Assembly (NCBI GenBank): GCA_964243295.1
Contig: CAXTEJ010000012.1
Span: 14,051 to 78,050 of the forward strand
Source of the DNA: CAXTEJ01 sp964243295
Lineage (GTDB): Bacteria; Actinomycetota; Actinomycetes; Actinomycetales; Angustibacteraceae
Direction: 5' to 3'
DNA: 64,000 nucleotides
Both the position numbers and the translations under genes were made by a program. The notes beneath the pieces are model-generated. The model worked only from the letters and a program-made list of their open reading frames with translations. It did no database searches and was not told where the DNA came from. The stretch's first letter is position 1. The number at the start of each line of letters is the position of its first letter. Below are positions 28,506-36,966 of this stretch, piece by piece.

Positions 28506-30995
28506 ATGACGCAGAGCACCGCACCGGCCACCGGAACACCCGCCTCCATCGGTGGTGACACCGCCGCGGACGACGACTTCTCCGGCTCGGGGCAGACGCA
28601 CGCTCCGACCGGCTACACCCTGTCCGACGCGACGGGTCCGCTCAGCACCGACCAGCTCGCGGCGATCGACGCCTTCTGGCGGGCGGCCAACTACCTCGCG
28701 GTCGGTCAGATCTACCTGATGGACAACCCGCTGGTCCGGCGTCCGGTGGAGCAGGACGACGTCAAGCCGCGGCTGCTCGGCCACTGGGGCACGACGCCCG
28801 GCCTCAACCTGGTCTACGCCCACGCCAACCGCGCGATCCGCGCGCGCGACCTCGATGCCGTCTACGTCATGGGTCCCGGTCACGGCGGCCCGGGCCCCAA
28901 CGCCTGCGCGTGGCTCGAGGGCACCTACAGCGAGCTGTACCCCGCGATCACCCAGGACGAACGCGGCATGCAGCGGCTGTTCCGGCAGTTCTCGTTCCCC
29001 GGCGGGGTGCCCAGCCACTGCGCGCCCGAGACGCCCGGGTCGTTCCACGAGGGCGGCGAGCTCGGCTACTCGCTGCTGCACGCGTACGGCGCCGCACTGG
29101 ACGACCCGGCCCTGACCGTCTTCTGCGTGGTCGGGGACGGTGAGGCCGAGACCGGCCCGCTCGCGACCAGCTGGCACATCAACAAGCTGGTCAACCCCGC
29201 GCGCGACGGCGCCGTCATCCCGATCCTCGCGCTCAACGGCTACAAGATCGCCAACCCGGCGGTCCTCGCCCGCATCCCGGAGGCCGAGCTCGCCGAGCTC
29301 ATGCGCGGCTACGGCTACGAGCCGCACTTCGTGGGCGCCGAGACCACGACCAACCCCGCCGAGACCCACCAGGCGCTCGCCGCCGCCGTCGACGCCTGCC
29401 TCGACCGGGTGGCGGCGATCCAGCGCCGGGCCCGCGAGGACGGCGACCTGAGCCGGCCCGCGTGGCCGATGATCGTGCTGCGCACCCCCAAGGGCTGGAC
29501 CGGCCCGTCCGTCGTCGACGGCCAGCAGGTGGAGGGGACCTTCCGGGCCCACCAGGTGCCGCTCGCCGCCACGCGCACGGACGACGCGCACCGCCGCGCG
29601 CTGGAGCAGTGGCTGCGGTCCTACCGCCCCGAGGAGCTGTTCGACGAGTCGGGGCGCCCGCGGACGCAGGTCACCGCGACGACGCCCACCGGCGACCGCC
29701 GGATGAGCGCCAACCCCATCGCCCACGGCCACCGGCGCCTCGAGCTCGAGCTGCCCGACTTCCGCGACTTCGCCGTCGACGTGACCCGGCGCGGCACGAC
29801 CACGCACGAGGCCACCCGGGTGCTCGGCAGCTGGCTGCGAGCGGTCACCGAGGCCAACCCCGACCGCTTCCTCACCTTCGGCCCCGACGAGGTCGCGTCC
29901 AACCGGCTGCAGGACGTGCTGGAGGTCGGCGGCCGCAAGTGGGTCGCCGAGGTCGTCGACGGCGACGACCGGCTCTCGCCGCAGGGCCGGGCGATCGAGA
30001 TGCTGTCCGAGCACGTGTGCCAGGGCCTGCTGGAGGGCTACCTGCTCACCGGCCGGCACGGCGTCTTCACCTGCTACGAGGCGTTCATCCACATCGTCGA
30101 CTCGATGTTCAACCAGCACGCCAAGTGGCTGGAGGCGTGCCGTCGCATCGAGTGGCGCGGACGCATCCCGTCGCTGAACTACCTGCTGACCTCGCACGTG
30201 TGGCGCCAGGACCACAACGGCTCGACCCACCAGGACCCCGGCTTCCTCGACGTGGTGCTCAACAAGAAGCCCGAGGTCGTGCGGGTCTATCTGCCGCCTG
30301 ACACCAACACGCTGCTGTCGGTCTACGACCACTGCCTGCGCAGCCACGACTACGTCAACGTCGTCGTCGCCGGCAAGCAGCCGCAGCTGGACTACCTGCC
30401 GATGGACGAGGCGATCCTGCACTGCACGCGCGGCATCGGCATCTGGGACTGGGCGGGCACCGAGGTCGAGGGCACCGAGCCGGACGTCGTCCTCGCCTGC
30501 GCCGGCGAGATCCCCACCCTCGAGACGCTGGCCGCGGCCGACCTGCTGCGCCGCGAGCTGCCCGAGCTGAAGGTGCGGGTCGTCAACGTCGTCGACCTGA
30601 TGCGCCTGCAGCCGGCGGCCGAGCACCCGCACGGCCTGTCCGACCGCGAGTTCGACGCGCTGTTCACCACCGACAAGCCGGTCGTCTTCGCCTTCCACGG
30701 CTACCCGTGGCTGGTGCACCGGCTGACCTACCGGCGGCACAACCACGCGAACCTGCACGTGCGCGGCTACAAGGAGAACGGCACCACCACCACGCCGTTC
30801 GACATGGTCATGCTCAACGACCTCGACCGCTACCACCTCGTGCTCGACGTCATCGACCGGGTGCCCGGCCTCGGCGCCCGTGCCGCCGGGCTGCGGCAGC
30901 GCGTCGCCGACTCCCGGGTGCGGGCCCGGACGTGGACCCGCGAGCACGGCGAGGACATCCCGGAGGTCTCGGGCTGGTCCTGGCCGTCGTCGTGA
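28506..30995 (+). CDS. xfp: Xylulose-5-phosphate/fructose-6-phosphate phosphoketolase
   Basis: Phosphoketolase uses thiamine diphosphate to cleave xylulose-5-P or fructose-6-P with phosphate into acetyl-P plus glyceraldehyde-3-P or erythrose-4-P. The 829-residue protein has full length. Motifs include GHWGTTPGLN, GPGHGGPG, the ThDP motif GDGEAETGPLATSWHINK (near 214-231), SHCAPETPGS and the C-terminal DHNGSTHQDPGF. The ATG follows GGGAG. Its stop overlaps the acetate kinase GTG, so the pair is a phosphoketolase-Ack module. Confidence 0.97.
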   Translation: MTQSTAPATGTPASIGGDTAADDDFSGSGQTHAPTGYTLSDATGPLSTDQLAAIDAFWRAANYLAVGQIYLMDNPLVRRPVEQDDVKPRLLGHWGTTPGLNLVYAHANRAIRARDLDAVYVMGPGHGGPGPNACAWLEGTYSELYPAITQDERGMQRLFRQFSFPGGVPSHCAPETPGSFHEGGELGYSLLHAYGAALDDPALTVFCVVGDGEAETGPLATSWHINKLVNPARDGAVIPILALNGYKIANPAVLARIPEAELAELMRGYGYEPHFVGAETTTNPAETHQALAAAVDACLDRVAAIQRRAREDGDLSRPAWPMIVLRTPKGWTGPSVVDGQQVEGTFRAHQVPLAATRTDDAHRRALEQWLRSYRPEELFDESGRPRTQVTATTPTGDRRMSANPIAHGHRRLELELPDFRDFAVDVTRRGTTTHEATRVLGSWLRAVTEANPDRFLTFGPDEVASNRLQDVLEVGGRKWVAEVVDGDDRLSPQGRAIEMLSEHVCQGLLEGYLLTGRHGVFTCYEAFIHIVDSMFNQHAKWLEACRRIEWRGRIPSLNYLLTSHVWRQDHNGSTHQDPGFLDVVLNKKPEVVRVYLPPDTNTLLSVYDHCLRSHDYVNVVVAGKQPQLDYLPMDEAILHCTRGIGIWDWAGTEVEGTEPDVVLACAGEIPTLETLAAADLLRRELPELKVRVVNVVDLMRLQPAAEHPHGLSDREFDALFTTDKPVVFAFHGYPWLVHRLTYRRHNHANLHVRGYKENGTTTTPFDMVMLNDLDRYHLVLDVIDRVPGLGARAAGLRQRVADSRVRARTWTREHGEDIPEVSGWSWPSS

Positions 30996-32047
30996 GCGAA
31001 GGCCCGGCGCCGCGCGTCCTCACCGTCAACGCGGGCAGCACCTCGCTCAAGCTCTCGCTCGTCGAGGCCGACGGCAGCGCCCGCTCGTTCGACAGCCTGG
31101 ACGACGCGCTCGCCGGTCCGCCGCCGGACGCCGTGGCCCACCGCGTGGTGCACGGCGGCGACCGGCGGACGTCGGCACTGGTCGACGACGCGGTCGTCGA
31201 GGAGCTGCAGGCCCTCACCGAGCTGGCGCCGCTGCACCAGCCGCCCGCGCTCGAGGCGCTCGCGACCGTGCGCGGCGCGCTGCCCGACGTCCCGCACGTC
31301 GTGTGCTTCGACACCGCCTTCCACGCGACGATCCCGGCCGCGGCGACGACGTACGCCCTGCCCGCGCGGCTGCGCGCGACGGTGCGCGCCTACGGGTTCC
31401 ACGGGCTCTCGCACGCCTGGGCCTCCTCGCAGGCACGTGAGGTGGTGGCCGACGCCCGCCGCGTGCTGGTCGCCCACCTCGGCGGCGGCGCGTCGCTGTG
31501 CGCGGTGCTCGACGGCTCGAGCGTCGCGACCACCATGGGCTTCACCCCGATGGACGGGCTGGTCATGGCCACCCGGACCGGCCGCATCGACCCGGGTGCG
31601 GTGCTGTGGCTGGCCGAGCACACCGACGAGGACCTCGACCACGTGCTCGCCCGGGAGAGCGGCCTGCTCGGGCTCGCGGGCACCGACGACATGCGCGAGG
31701 TGCTCCAGCGCGCGTCGGCCGGGGACGCCGACGCCGTGCTGGCCCTCGACGTCTACCTGCACCGCTTCGGCGCCGAGGCCGCCGCGATGGCCGCCGCGCT
31801 CGCCGGCATCGACGTGCTGGTGCTGACCGGTGGCGTGGGGGAGGGCGGCCCGCAGGTGCAGTCGCTGCTGGTGGAGCGGCTGGGCTGGCTCGGCGTCCGC
31901 ATGGACGCGGGCGCGGCGACCGGCGACGTGCAGGACGTCACGGGGGAGGGCTCGAGCGCGCGCGTGCTCGTGGTGCACGCGCGCGAGGACCTGCAGATGG
32001 CGCGCGAGGCGGCCGCGGTCGTCGGGCCGGCGCCGGGCGCTGACTAG
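30992..32047 (+). CDS. ackA: Acetate kinase
   Basis: Acetate kinase converts acetyl-P and ADP to acetate and ATP. The GTG at 30992 overlaps the xfp stop; 351 residues, somewhat shorter than the usual ~400. It begins LTVNAGSTSLKLSL and keeps the catalytic region FDTAFHATIP, YGFHGLSHAW and MATRTGRIDPG, plus TGGVGEG near the C-terminus. Direct coupling to xfp means acetyl-P from phosphoketolase can give ATP. Its TAG stop begins the rpe -10 box. Confidence 0.95.
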   Translation: MSEGPAPRVLTVNAGSTSLKLSLVEADGSARSFDSLDDALAGPPPDAVAHRVVHGGDRRTSALVDDAVVEELQALTELAPLHQPPALEALATVRGALPDVPHVVCFDTAFHATIPAAATTYALPARLRATVRAYGFHGLSHAWASSQAREVVADARRVLVAHLGGGASLCAVLDGSSVATTMGFTPMDGLVMATRTGRIDPGAVLWLAEHTDEDLDHVLARESGLLGLAGTDDMREVLQRASAGDADAVLALDVYLHRFGAEAAAMAAALAGIDVLVLTGGVGEGGPQVQSLLVERLGWLGVRMDAGAATGDVQDVTGEGSSARVLVVHAREDLQMAREAAAVVGPAPGAD

Positions 32048-32050
32048 GCT
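32045..32050 (+). promoter_or_regulatory. -10 box of rpe, overlapping the ackA stop (TAGGCT)
   Basis: TAGGCT begins with the ackA stop codon and ends 6 bases before the rpe GTG, so rpe is probably leaderless. Confidence 0.6.
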
Positions 32051-32056
32051 CGACCG

Positions 32057-32740
32057 GTGAGCGCACCCGTCCCGCACACCCTTCCGCAGATCTCCCCGAG
32101 CATCCTCGCCAGCGACTTCGCGAACCTGGCAGCCGAGCTCGGCCGCATCGCCACCGCCGACTGGGCCCACGTCGACGTCATGGACAACCACTTCGTGCCC
32201 AACCTGACGCTGGGCCTGCCGGTCGTCGAGGCGCTCGCCCGGGTGTCGCCGGTGCCGATCGACGCGCACCTGATGATCGCCGACCCCGACCGCTGGGCAC
32301 CGCAGTACGTCGACGCCGGCGCCGCGAGCGTCACCTTCCACGCCGAGGCCGCCGCCGCACCCGTGCGCCTGGCCCGCGAGCTGCGCTCGGCCGGCGCCCG
32401 GGCCGGCCTCGCGGTCAAGCCGGCGACGCCGATCGAGCCCTACGCCGACCTGCTGACCGAGATCGACATGCTGCTGGTCATGACGGTCGAGCCCGGCTTC
32501 GGCGGGCAGTCGTTCCTCGACGTGTGCTTGCCCAAGATCCGGCGGGCCCGCGAGGCCATCCGCGGCAGCGGCGCCGACGTGTGGCTGCAGGTCGACGGCG
32601 GGGTGTCGGCCGACACCATCGAGCGCTGCGCCGAGGCCGGCGCCGACGTCTTCGTGGCCGGCTCCGCGGTCTACGGCGCCGACGACGCGGCGTCCGCGAT
32701 CGCCCGGCTGCGCGAGCTCGCGCGCGGTCACCAGCACTGA
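32057..32740 (+). CDS. rpe: Ribulose-phosphate 3-epimerase
   Basis: Rpe interconverts ribulose-5-P and xylulose-5-P in the pentose phosphate pathway; xylulose-5-P is the substrate of the upstream phosphoketolase. The 227-residue barrel has SPSILASDF, HVDVMDNHFVPNLTLG with the metal and catalytic Asp, DAHLMI, FHAEA, MTVEPGFGGQSF and LQVDGGV. GTG 32057 sits 6 bases after TAGGCT with no ribosome-binding site, indicating a leaderless mRNA. Confidence 0.97.
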   Translation: MSAPVPHTLPQISPSILASDFANLAAELGRIATADWAHVDVMDNHFVPNLTLGLPVVEALARVSPVPIDAHLMIADPDRWAPQYVDAGAASVTFHAEAAAAPVRLARELRSAGARAGLAVKPATPIEPYADLLTEIDMLLVMTVEPGFGGQSFLDVCLPKIRRAREAIRGSGADVWLQVDGGVSADTIERCAEAGADVFVAGSAVYGADDAASAIARLRELARGHQH

Positions 32741-32806
32741 GCCGTCGGTACTGAGCCGTCGGTCAGGAATCACGGCGGGGTGCGCCGAGTTAGACTCGCC
32801 GACAGC

Positions 32807-32937
32807 ACGTGTGCTCCGGGGTCGGTGAAAGTCCGAGCCGGCGGTGACAGTCCGCGACCCGACCGCAGCCAGCGGCCGGTTGACCTGGTGGAACTCCAGG
32901 ACCGACGGTGAGAGTCCGGATGGGAGGAGACACACGG
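32807..32937 (+). promoter_or_regulatory. FMN riboswitch (RFN element)
   Basis: The aptamer shows the characteristic blocks GGTCGGTGAAAGTCCGA, CCGGCGGTGACAGTCCGCGACCC, CCTGGTGGAACTCCAGG and ACGGTGAGAGTCCGGATGGG (each under 25 bases and separated). CGTGTG (32808-32813) pairs with CACACG (32931-32936) to close P1. A -10 box TAGACT (32791-32796) places the transcript start about 5 bases before the aptamer. Downstream is a mini-ORF and a RibM/PnuC transporter. FMN binding should reduce their expression, more likely at translation than by termination. Confidence 0.93.
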
Positions 32938-33055
32938 CGGCGGAGCGCCCACGCGCTGCGCCGCTGCCGACGTACGCCGTGGGTGACCCCTGCCGCGTGC
33001 CGACGCGCGAGCCCCGGAGCCGCCCCCGATAGTCACGAGGCGAGAGGGCTGAAAG

Positions 33056-33094
33056 ATGCGCATCACCACCCCACCCACGCAGGTGCAGCCGTGA
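33056..33094 (+). CDS. 12-codon mini-ORF between FMN riboswitch and ribM
   Basis: ATG 33056 follows GAGAGGG (33042-33048) at 7 bases, one of the better ribosome-binding sites in the window. It encodes MRITTPPTQVQP and its TGA (33092-33094) overlaps the ribM GTG. The ribM start has only a weak site of its own, so ribM translation may depend on terminating ribosomes from here. The peptide itself has no known role. Confidence 0.5.
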   Translation: MRITTPPTQVQP

Positions 33095-33771
33095 GCGCGC
33101 TGCGCTGGCTGTTCGAGGCCGAGCTGACCATCAGCGGCCACGCCATCTTGTGGCGCGAGATCATCGGCAACATCGTCGGCCTGGCGTCGGCGGTCGGCGG
33201 CATGCGCCGCCGCGTGTGGGCATGGCCCGTCGGCATCGCCGGCAACGTGCTGCTGTTCACCGTGTTCATGGGCGCCCTGTTCGACAACCCGCAGCACAGC
33301 ACCCTGCTGGGGCAGGCCGGCCGGCAGGTCATGTTCATCCTGGTGTCGGTCTACGGCTGGGTGCGCTGGCACCGCGCGCGCTCCACCGGCCCGGCCGTGA
33401 CGCCGCGCTGGGCCACCGGCCGTGAGCGGGCCGTGCTGATCGTCTCCGGGCTGGTCGCCGTGGCGGTCCTCACGCCGGTCTTCAAGGCCCTCGGCTCCTA
33501 CGACCCGGTGTGGGCCGACGCGTGGATCTTCACCGGTTCGGTCATGGCGACCTACGCCATGGCCCGCGGCTGGGTCGACTTCTGGCTGTGCTGGATCGCC
33601 GTCGACCTGGTGGGCATCCCCGTGCTGCTGAACGCGCAGTTCTACCCCTCCGCCGTGCTGTACGGCATCTACGCCCTGTTCGTCATCTGGGGTTTCGTCG
33701 TGTGGTTGCGCGCCGCCCGGCTCGAGCCGACGCCCGAGCCGCAGCTGCTGCCGACGTCGTCCACGCTGTGA
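33091..33771 (+). CDS. ribM: Riboflavin transporter, PnuC/RibM family
   Basis: The 226-residue membrane protein has about seven hydrophobic segments and the PnuC-family features WREIIGNIVGLASAVGGMRR, WPVGIAGNVLLF and a C-terminal FWLCWIAVDLVGIPV. The FMN riboswitch upstream marks it as RibM (also called PnuX), the actinobacterial riboflavin importer, rather than a nicotinamide riboside carrier. GTG 33091 overlaps the mini-ORF stop. Its TGA overlaps the next gene's GTG. Confidence 0.9.
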   Translation: MSALRWLFEAELTISGHAILWREIIGNIVGLASAVGGMRRRVWAWPVGIAGNVLLFTVFMGALFDNPQHSTLLGQAGRQVMFILVSVYGWVRWHRARSTGPAVTPRWATGRERAVLIVSGLVAVAVLTPVFKALGSYDPVWADAWIFTGSVMATYAMARGWVDFWLCWIAVDLVGIPVLLNAQFYPSAVLYGIYALFVIWGFVVWLRAARLEPTPEPQLLPTSSTL

Positions 33772-34736
33772 GCTCGCAGGCACCCGTCATCGTGGTGGGC
33801 GCGGGCATCTCGGGCGTGGCCTGCGCCCGCGAGCTGGTCGCCGCCGGTGTCCCGGTCCGGCTGCTCGACCGCGGCCGACGCGCCGGCGGCCGGATGGCGG
33901 TGCGCACGGTCGACGACCACGCCGTCGACCTCGGCGCGTCCTACTTCACGGTCTCCGAGCCGGCGTTCGAGGCCGTCGTCGACGACTGGCGACGCCGCGG
34001 CCTGGCCCGGCCGTGGACCGACACCTTCCACCTCGCGAGCCCGGAAGGCTTGCAGGGCACCAAGTCCGGGCCGATGCGCTGGGCTGCGACGCAGGGGCTG
34101 CGCTCGCTCGTCGAGGACCTCGCCCGCGGTCTGGACGTCGACCACGGGGTGACCGTCACGAGCGCCGGCTCCGGGTCGGTCGACGGCACGGCGGCCTCGG
34201 CCGTCGTCCTCGCCATGCCCGACCCGCAGGCGCGGCGGCTGCTGGACGGCTCGCTGGCGGCTGCAGCCGACGCCGAGTACCAGCCGTCGCTCGTGCTGGC
34301 CGCCGGCTACGAGGAGCGACTGTGGCCGGCGTTCGACGCGGCTTTCGTGAGCGACGACCCGGCCCTCGCCTTCGTCGCCGACGACGGCCGCCGCCGCGGT
34401 GACGACGCCCTCGTGCTCGTCGCGCACTCGACGCCGGACCTCGCCCGCGACCACCTGGACGACCCGGCGGCCGCGACCGGCGCGATGCTGGGCGGGCTGC
34501 GCCGGGTGCTGGGCGTGGACGCCGAGCCGCGGTGGTCGTTCGTGCAGCGGTGGACCTTCGCCCAGCCGACGGGGAAGCGCGAGCAGCCGTTCGCGCTGTC
34601 GGGCGACCTGGTCGGCCGGTGCGGTGACGGCTGGTCGCAGCGCCCCCGCGTCGAGGCGGCGTTCGAGTCCGGTCGTGCGCTCGGGGCCGAGCTCGTCGTC
34701 CGGCTCGGTGCGGGGGCCGCCAGCGCTCGGCGGTAG
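33768..34736 (+). CDS. FAD-dependent oxidoreductase (renalase/amine-oxidase-like)
   Basis: The 322-residue protein opens VIVVGAGISGVACARELVAAG, a dinucleotide-binding fold, then LLDRGRRAGGRMAVR (Arg-Gly motif of the GR2 family) and LGASYF. The C-terminal FALSGDLVGRCG is typical of the FAD pyrophosphate site. Substrate unknown. It overlaps ribM by GTGA, so a flavin-using enzyme is co-expressed with riboflavin uptake under FMN control. Confidence 0.88.
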   Translation: MSSQAPVIVVGAGISGVACARELVAAGVPVRLLDRGRRAGGRMAVRTVDDHAVDLGASYFTVSEPAFEAVVDDWRRRGLARPWTDTFHLASPEGLQGTKSGPMRWAATQGLRSLVEDLARGLDVDHGVTVTSAGSGSVDGTAASAVVLAMPDPQARRLLDGSLAAAADAEYQPSLVLAAGYEERLWPAFDAAFVSDDPALAFVADDGRRRGDDALVLVAHSTPDLARDHLDDPAAATGAMLGGLRRVLGVDAEPRWSFVQRWTFAQPTGKREQPFALSGDLVGRCGDGWSQRPRVEAAFESGRALGAELVVRLGAGAASARR

Positions 34737-34739
34737 CCT
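34734..34739 (+). promoter_or_regulatory. -10 box of hisE overlapping a stop codon (TAGCCT)
   Basis: TAGCCT starts with the TAG stop of the flavin oxidoreductase and ends 8 bases before the hisE GTG. Confidence 0.5.
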
Positions 34740-34747
34740 TGACACCC

Positions 34748-35011
34748 GTGAAGACCTTCGACGACCTGTTCGCCGAGCTCGCCGACAAGGCGCGCGACCG
34801 GCCGGCGGGCTCGGGCACGGTCGCCGAGCTCGACGCCGGCGTCCACGCCATCGGCAAGAAGGTGGTCGAGGAGGCCGCCGAGGTGTGGATGGCGGCTGAG
34901 CACGAGGGCGCCGAGCGCACCGCGGAGGAGATCAGCCAGCTGCTCTACCACCTGCAGGTGCTGATGCTCGCGAGCGGGCTCACCCTGCAGGACGTGTACG
35001 CGCATCTGTGA
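34748..35011 (+). CDS. hisE: Phosphoribosyl-ATP pyrophosphohydrolase
   Basis: HisE removes pyrophosphate from phosphoribosyl-ATP, second step of histidine synthesis. GTG 34748 gives 87 residues: KTFDDLFAELADKA, GKKVVEEAAEVWMAAEHEG with the acidic Mg site, and EISQLLYHLQVLM. No ribosome-binding site; the start follows a -10 box at 8 bases. hisG follows after 55 bases. Confidence 0.95.
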   Translation: MKTFDDLFAELADKARDRPAGSGTVAELDAGVHAIGKKVVEEAAEVWMAAEHEGAERTAEEISQLLYHLQVLMLASGLTLQDVYAHL

Positions 35012-35066
35012 GCGGCCGCCCCGCGTCGCCGTCCTGATCGCCCCGCGTCCACCCACCGGAGATCCC

Positions 35067-35912
35067 GTGCTTCGCATCGCCGTCCCCAACAAGGGCTCGC
35101 TCGCCGAGTCCGCCTCGCAGATGCTGCGCGAGTGCGGCTACCGCCAGCGCTCCGACAGCCGTGAGCTCGTGCTGAACGACCCCGACAACGGGGTCGAGTT
35201 CTTCTTCCTGCGCCCCCGCGACATCGCCGTCTACGTCGGGTCGGGCACCCTCGACATCGGCGTGACCGGCCGCGACCTGCTGCTCGACTCCGGCGCCGCC
35301 GCGCGCGAGATCATGACGCTGGACTTCGGTCGCTCCACGTTCCGGTTCGCCGCCCGCCCGGGCACCGCGTCCTCGGTCGCCGACCTCGACGGCTGCCGCA
35401 TCGCCACCTCCTACGAGGGGCTGGTGCGCGGCTACCTCACCCGTCACGGCGTCGAGGCGGACGTCGTCCGGCTCGACGGCGCGGTCGAGACCTCGGTGAA
35501 CCTCGGCGTCGCCGACGTCATCGCCGACGTCGTCGAGACCGGCACCACGCTGCGCGCCGCCGGGCTCGAGGTCTTCGGCGAGCCGATCCTGCAGTCGGAG
35601 GCCGTGCTGATCCGCCGCCAGGACGCTCCCGAGAGCTCGGCCGTCGACGTCCTCGCGCGCCGGCTGCAGGGCGTGCTGGTCGCCCGGCGCTACGTGCTCA
35701 TGGACTACGACGTCCGCGTCGAGCTGGTGCAGAAGGCGTGCGAGCTGACGCCGGGCCTGGAGTCGCCGACCGTGAGCCCGCTGCACGACAAGGGCTGGGT
35801 CGCCGTCCGGGCGATGGTGCCGCGCACCACCACGAACCTGGTGATGGACGAGCTCTACGACCTCGGCGCCCGCGCCATCCTCGTGACCGACATCCACGCC
35901 TGCCGGCTGTGA
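35067..35912 (+). CDS. hisG: ATP phosphoribosyltransferase, long form
   Basis: HisG joins ATP and PRPP in the first step of histidine synthesis. The GTG follows GGAG; 281 residues include the C-terminal regulatory domain, so this is the HisZ-independent long form that binds histidine for feedback inhibition. IAVPNKGSL starts the protein, DIGVTGRDLLLDSG and DVVETGTTLRAAGLEV (PRPP site) follow. It is coupled to the PH-domain gene by GTGA. Confidence 0.97.
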   Translation: MLRIAVPNKGSLAESASQMLRECGYRQRSDSRELVLNDPDNGVEFFFLRPRDIAVYVGSGTLDIGVTGRDLLLDSGAAAREIMTLDFGRSTFRFAARPGTASSVADLDGCRIATSYEGLVRGYLTRHGVEADVVRLDGAVETSVNLGVADVIADVVETGTTLRAAGLEVFGEPILQSEAVLIRRQDAPESSAVDVLARRLQGVLVARRYVLMDYDVRVELVQKACELTPGLESPTVSPLHDKGWVAVRAMVPRTTTNLVMDELYDLGARAILVTDIHACRL

Positions 35913-36349
35913 GCGATCCCTACGCGCCCTTCGTTCCCGTCCGCGGACGGAGGATGGCGCTGGGCTTCGCCGTCGGCTCGGTCGTGGTGTTCGGCGTGCT
36001 GGCGATCTTCGTCCCCGGCACCGGGATCAAGGGCTGGGGTGTCACCGACTCGCTGCTGCTCTTCGGCTTCGGGCTGCTGATCGCCCTGTTCATGTGGCGA
36101 CTCGCTGCGCTGCGGGCGGTCCCGTCGCGCTCCGGCCTGCTGGTGCGCAACATCCTGGTCAGCCGCGCGGTCCGCTGGTCGGACGTGCGCGCCGTCCGGT
36201 TCGCCGGTGGCGACCCGTGGGTGCTGCTCCAGCTGGCCGACGGCGACGAGCTGGCCGTCATGGCCGTGCAGAAGGCCGACGGCGAGCGCGGCCGCGCCGA
36301 CGCCCGCCGGCTCGCGGCGCTCGTGCAGGCGGGACAGCAGGCGGTCTGA
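35909..36349 (+). CDS. PH-domain membrane protein
   Basis: The 146-residue protein has two membrane segments (about 15-37 and 47-66) and a bacterial PH-type domain with RSGLLVRNILVSRAVRWSDVRAVRF. Similar proteins often follow hisG in actinobacteria. The role is unknown; it starts within the hisG stop codon. Confidence 0.8.
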   Translation: MSDPYAPFVPVRGRRMALGFAVGSVVVFGVLAIFVPGTGIKGWGVTDSLLLFGFGLLIALFMWRLAALRAVPSRSGLLVRNILVSRAVRWSDVRAVRFAGGDPWVLLQLADGDELAVMAVQKADGERGRADARRLAALVQAGQQAV

Positions 36350-36354
36350 CGCCC

Positions 36355-36966
36355 ATGCCGTCGGTGACCGGTCTGCTCCTGGCCGCGGGTGCGGGGCGAC
36401 GCTTCGGCTCGCCCAAGGCGCTCGCCCTGCTGGACGGCGTCCGGCTGGTCGACCGTGCGGTCGCCGTGCTCACCGCCGGGGGCTGCGACGACGTGCTCGT
36501 GGTGTCGGGCGCCGTCCCCCTCGACGTGCCGGGCGCCGACGTCGTCCACAACGAAGCCTGGGACACCGGCATGGGGTCGTCGCTGCGGGCGGGCCTTGCC
36601 GCCGTGACCTCCCGCGACGCCGACTCGCGAGGCCGCGCCGACGTGGCCGGCAGTGGTGCCGGCGCCGTGGTCGTGCTCCTCGTCGACACCCCGTGGGTCG
36701 GCCCGGACGCCGTCCGCCGGCTGCGCGAAGCCCACGCCCGCGGCGCCGTCGTGGCGCAGGCGACCTACCGCGGGCTGCCGGGCCAACCCGTGCTGCTCGG
36801 TCGCCCGGTGTGGCCCCAGGTCGCCGTGCTCGCGGTCGGCGACCAGGGTGCCCGCGCGTTCCTGCGCGCCCACGCATCGCTCGTCACCCCCGTCGACTGC
36901 GACGGCACCGGCGACCCCCGCGACGTCGACCGCCCCCACGACCTCCGCCACCCACCCCCGCCGTGA
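36355..36966 (+). CDS. MobA/MocA-like nucleotidyltransferase
   Basis: The 203-residue protein opens with the NTP-binding motif LLLAAGAGRRFGSPKAL, the Gx2RxGxxK pattern of molybdenum-cofactor nucleotidyltransferases. The later VLLVDTPWVGPDAV fits the metal-binding LxxxDxP block. It is closest in layout to MocA/PucB-like cytidylyltransferases. No molybdenum genes are nearby, so the true substrate is uncertain. The stop codon TGA is part of the first GTGATC repeat copy. Confidence 0.82.
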   Translation: MPSVTGLLLAAGAGRRFGSPKALALLDGVRLVDRAVAVLTAGGCDDVLVVSGAVPLDVPGADVVHNEAWDTGMGSSLRAGLAAVTSRDADSRGRADVAGSGAGAVVVLLVDTPWVGPDAVRRLREAHARGAVVAQATYRGLPGQPVLLGRPVWPQVAVLAVGDQGARAFLRAHASLVTPVDCDGTGDPRDVDRPHDLRHPPPP

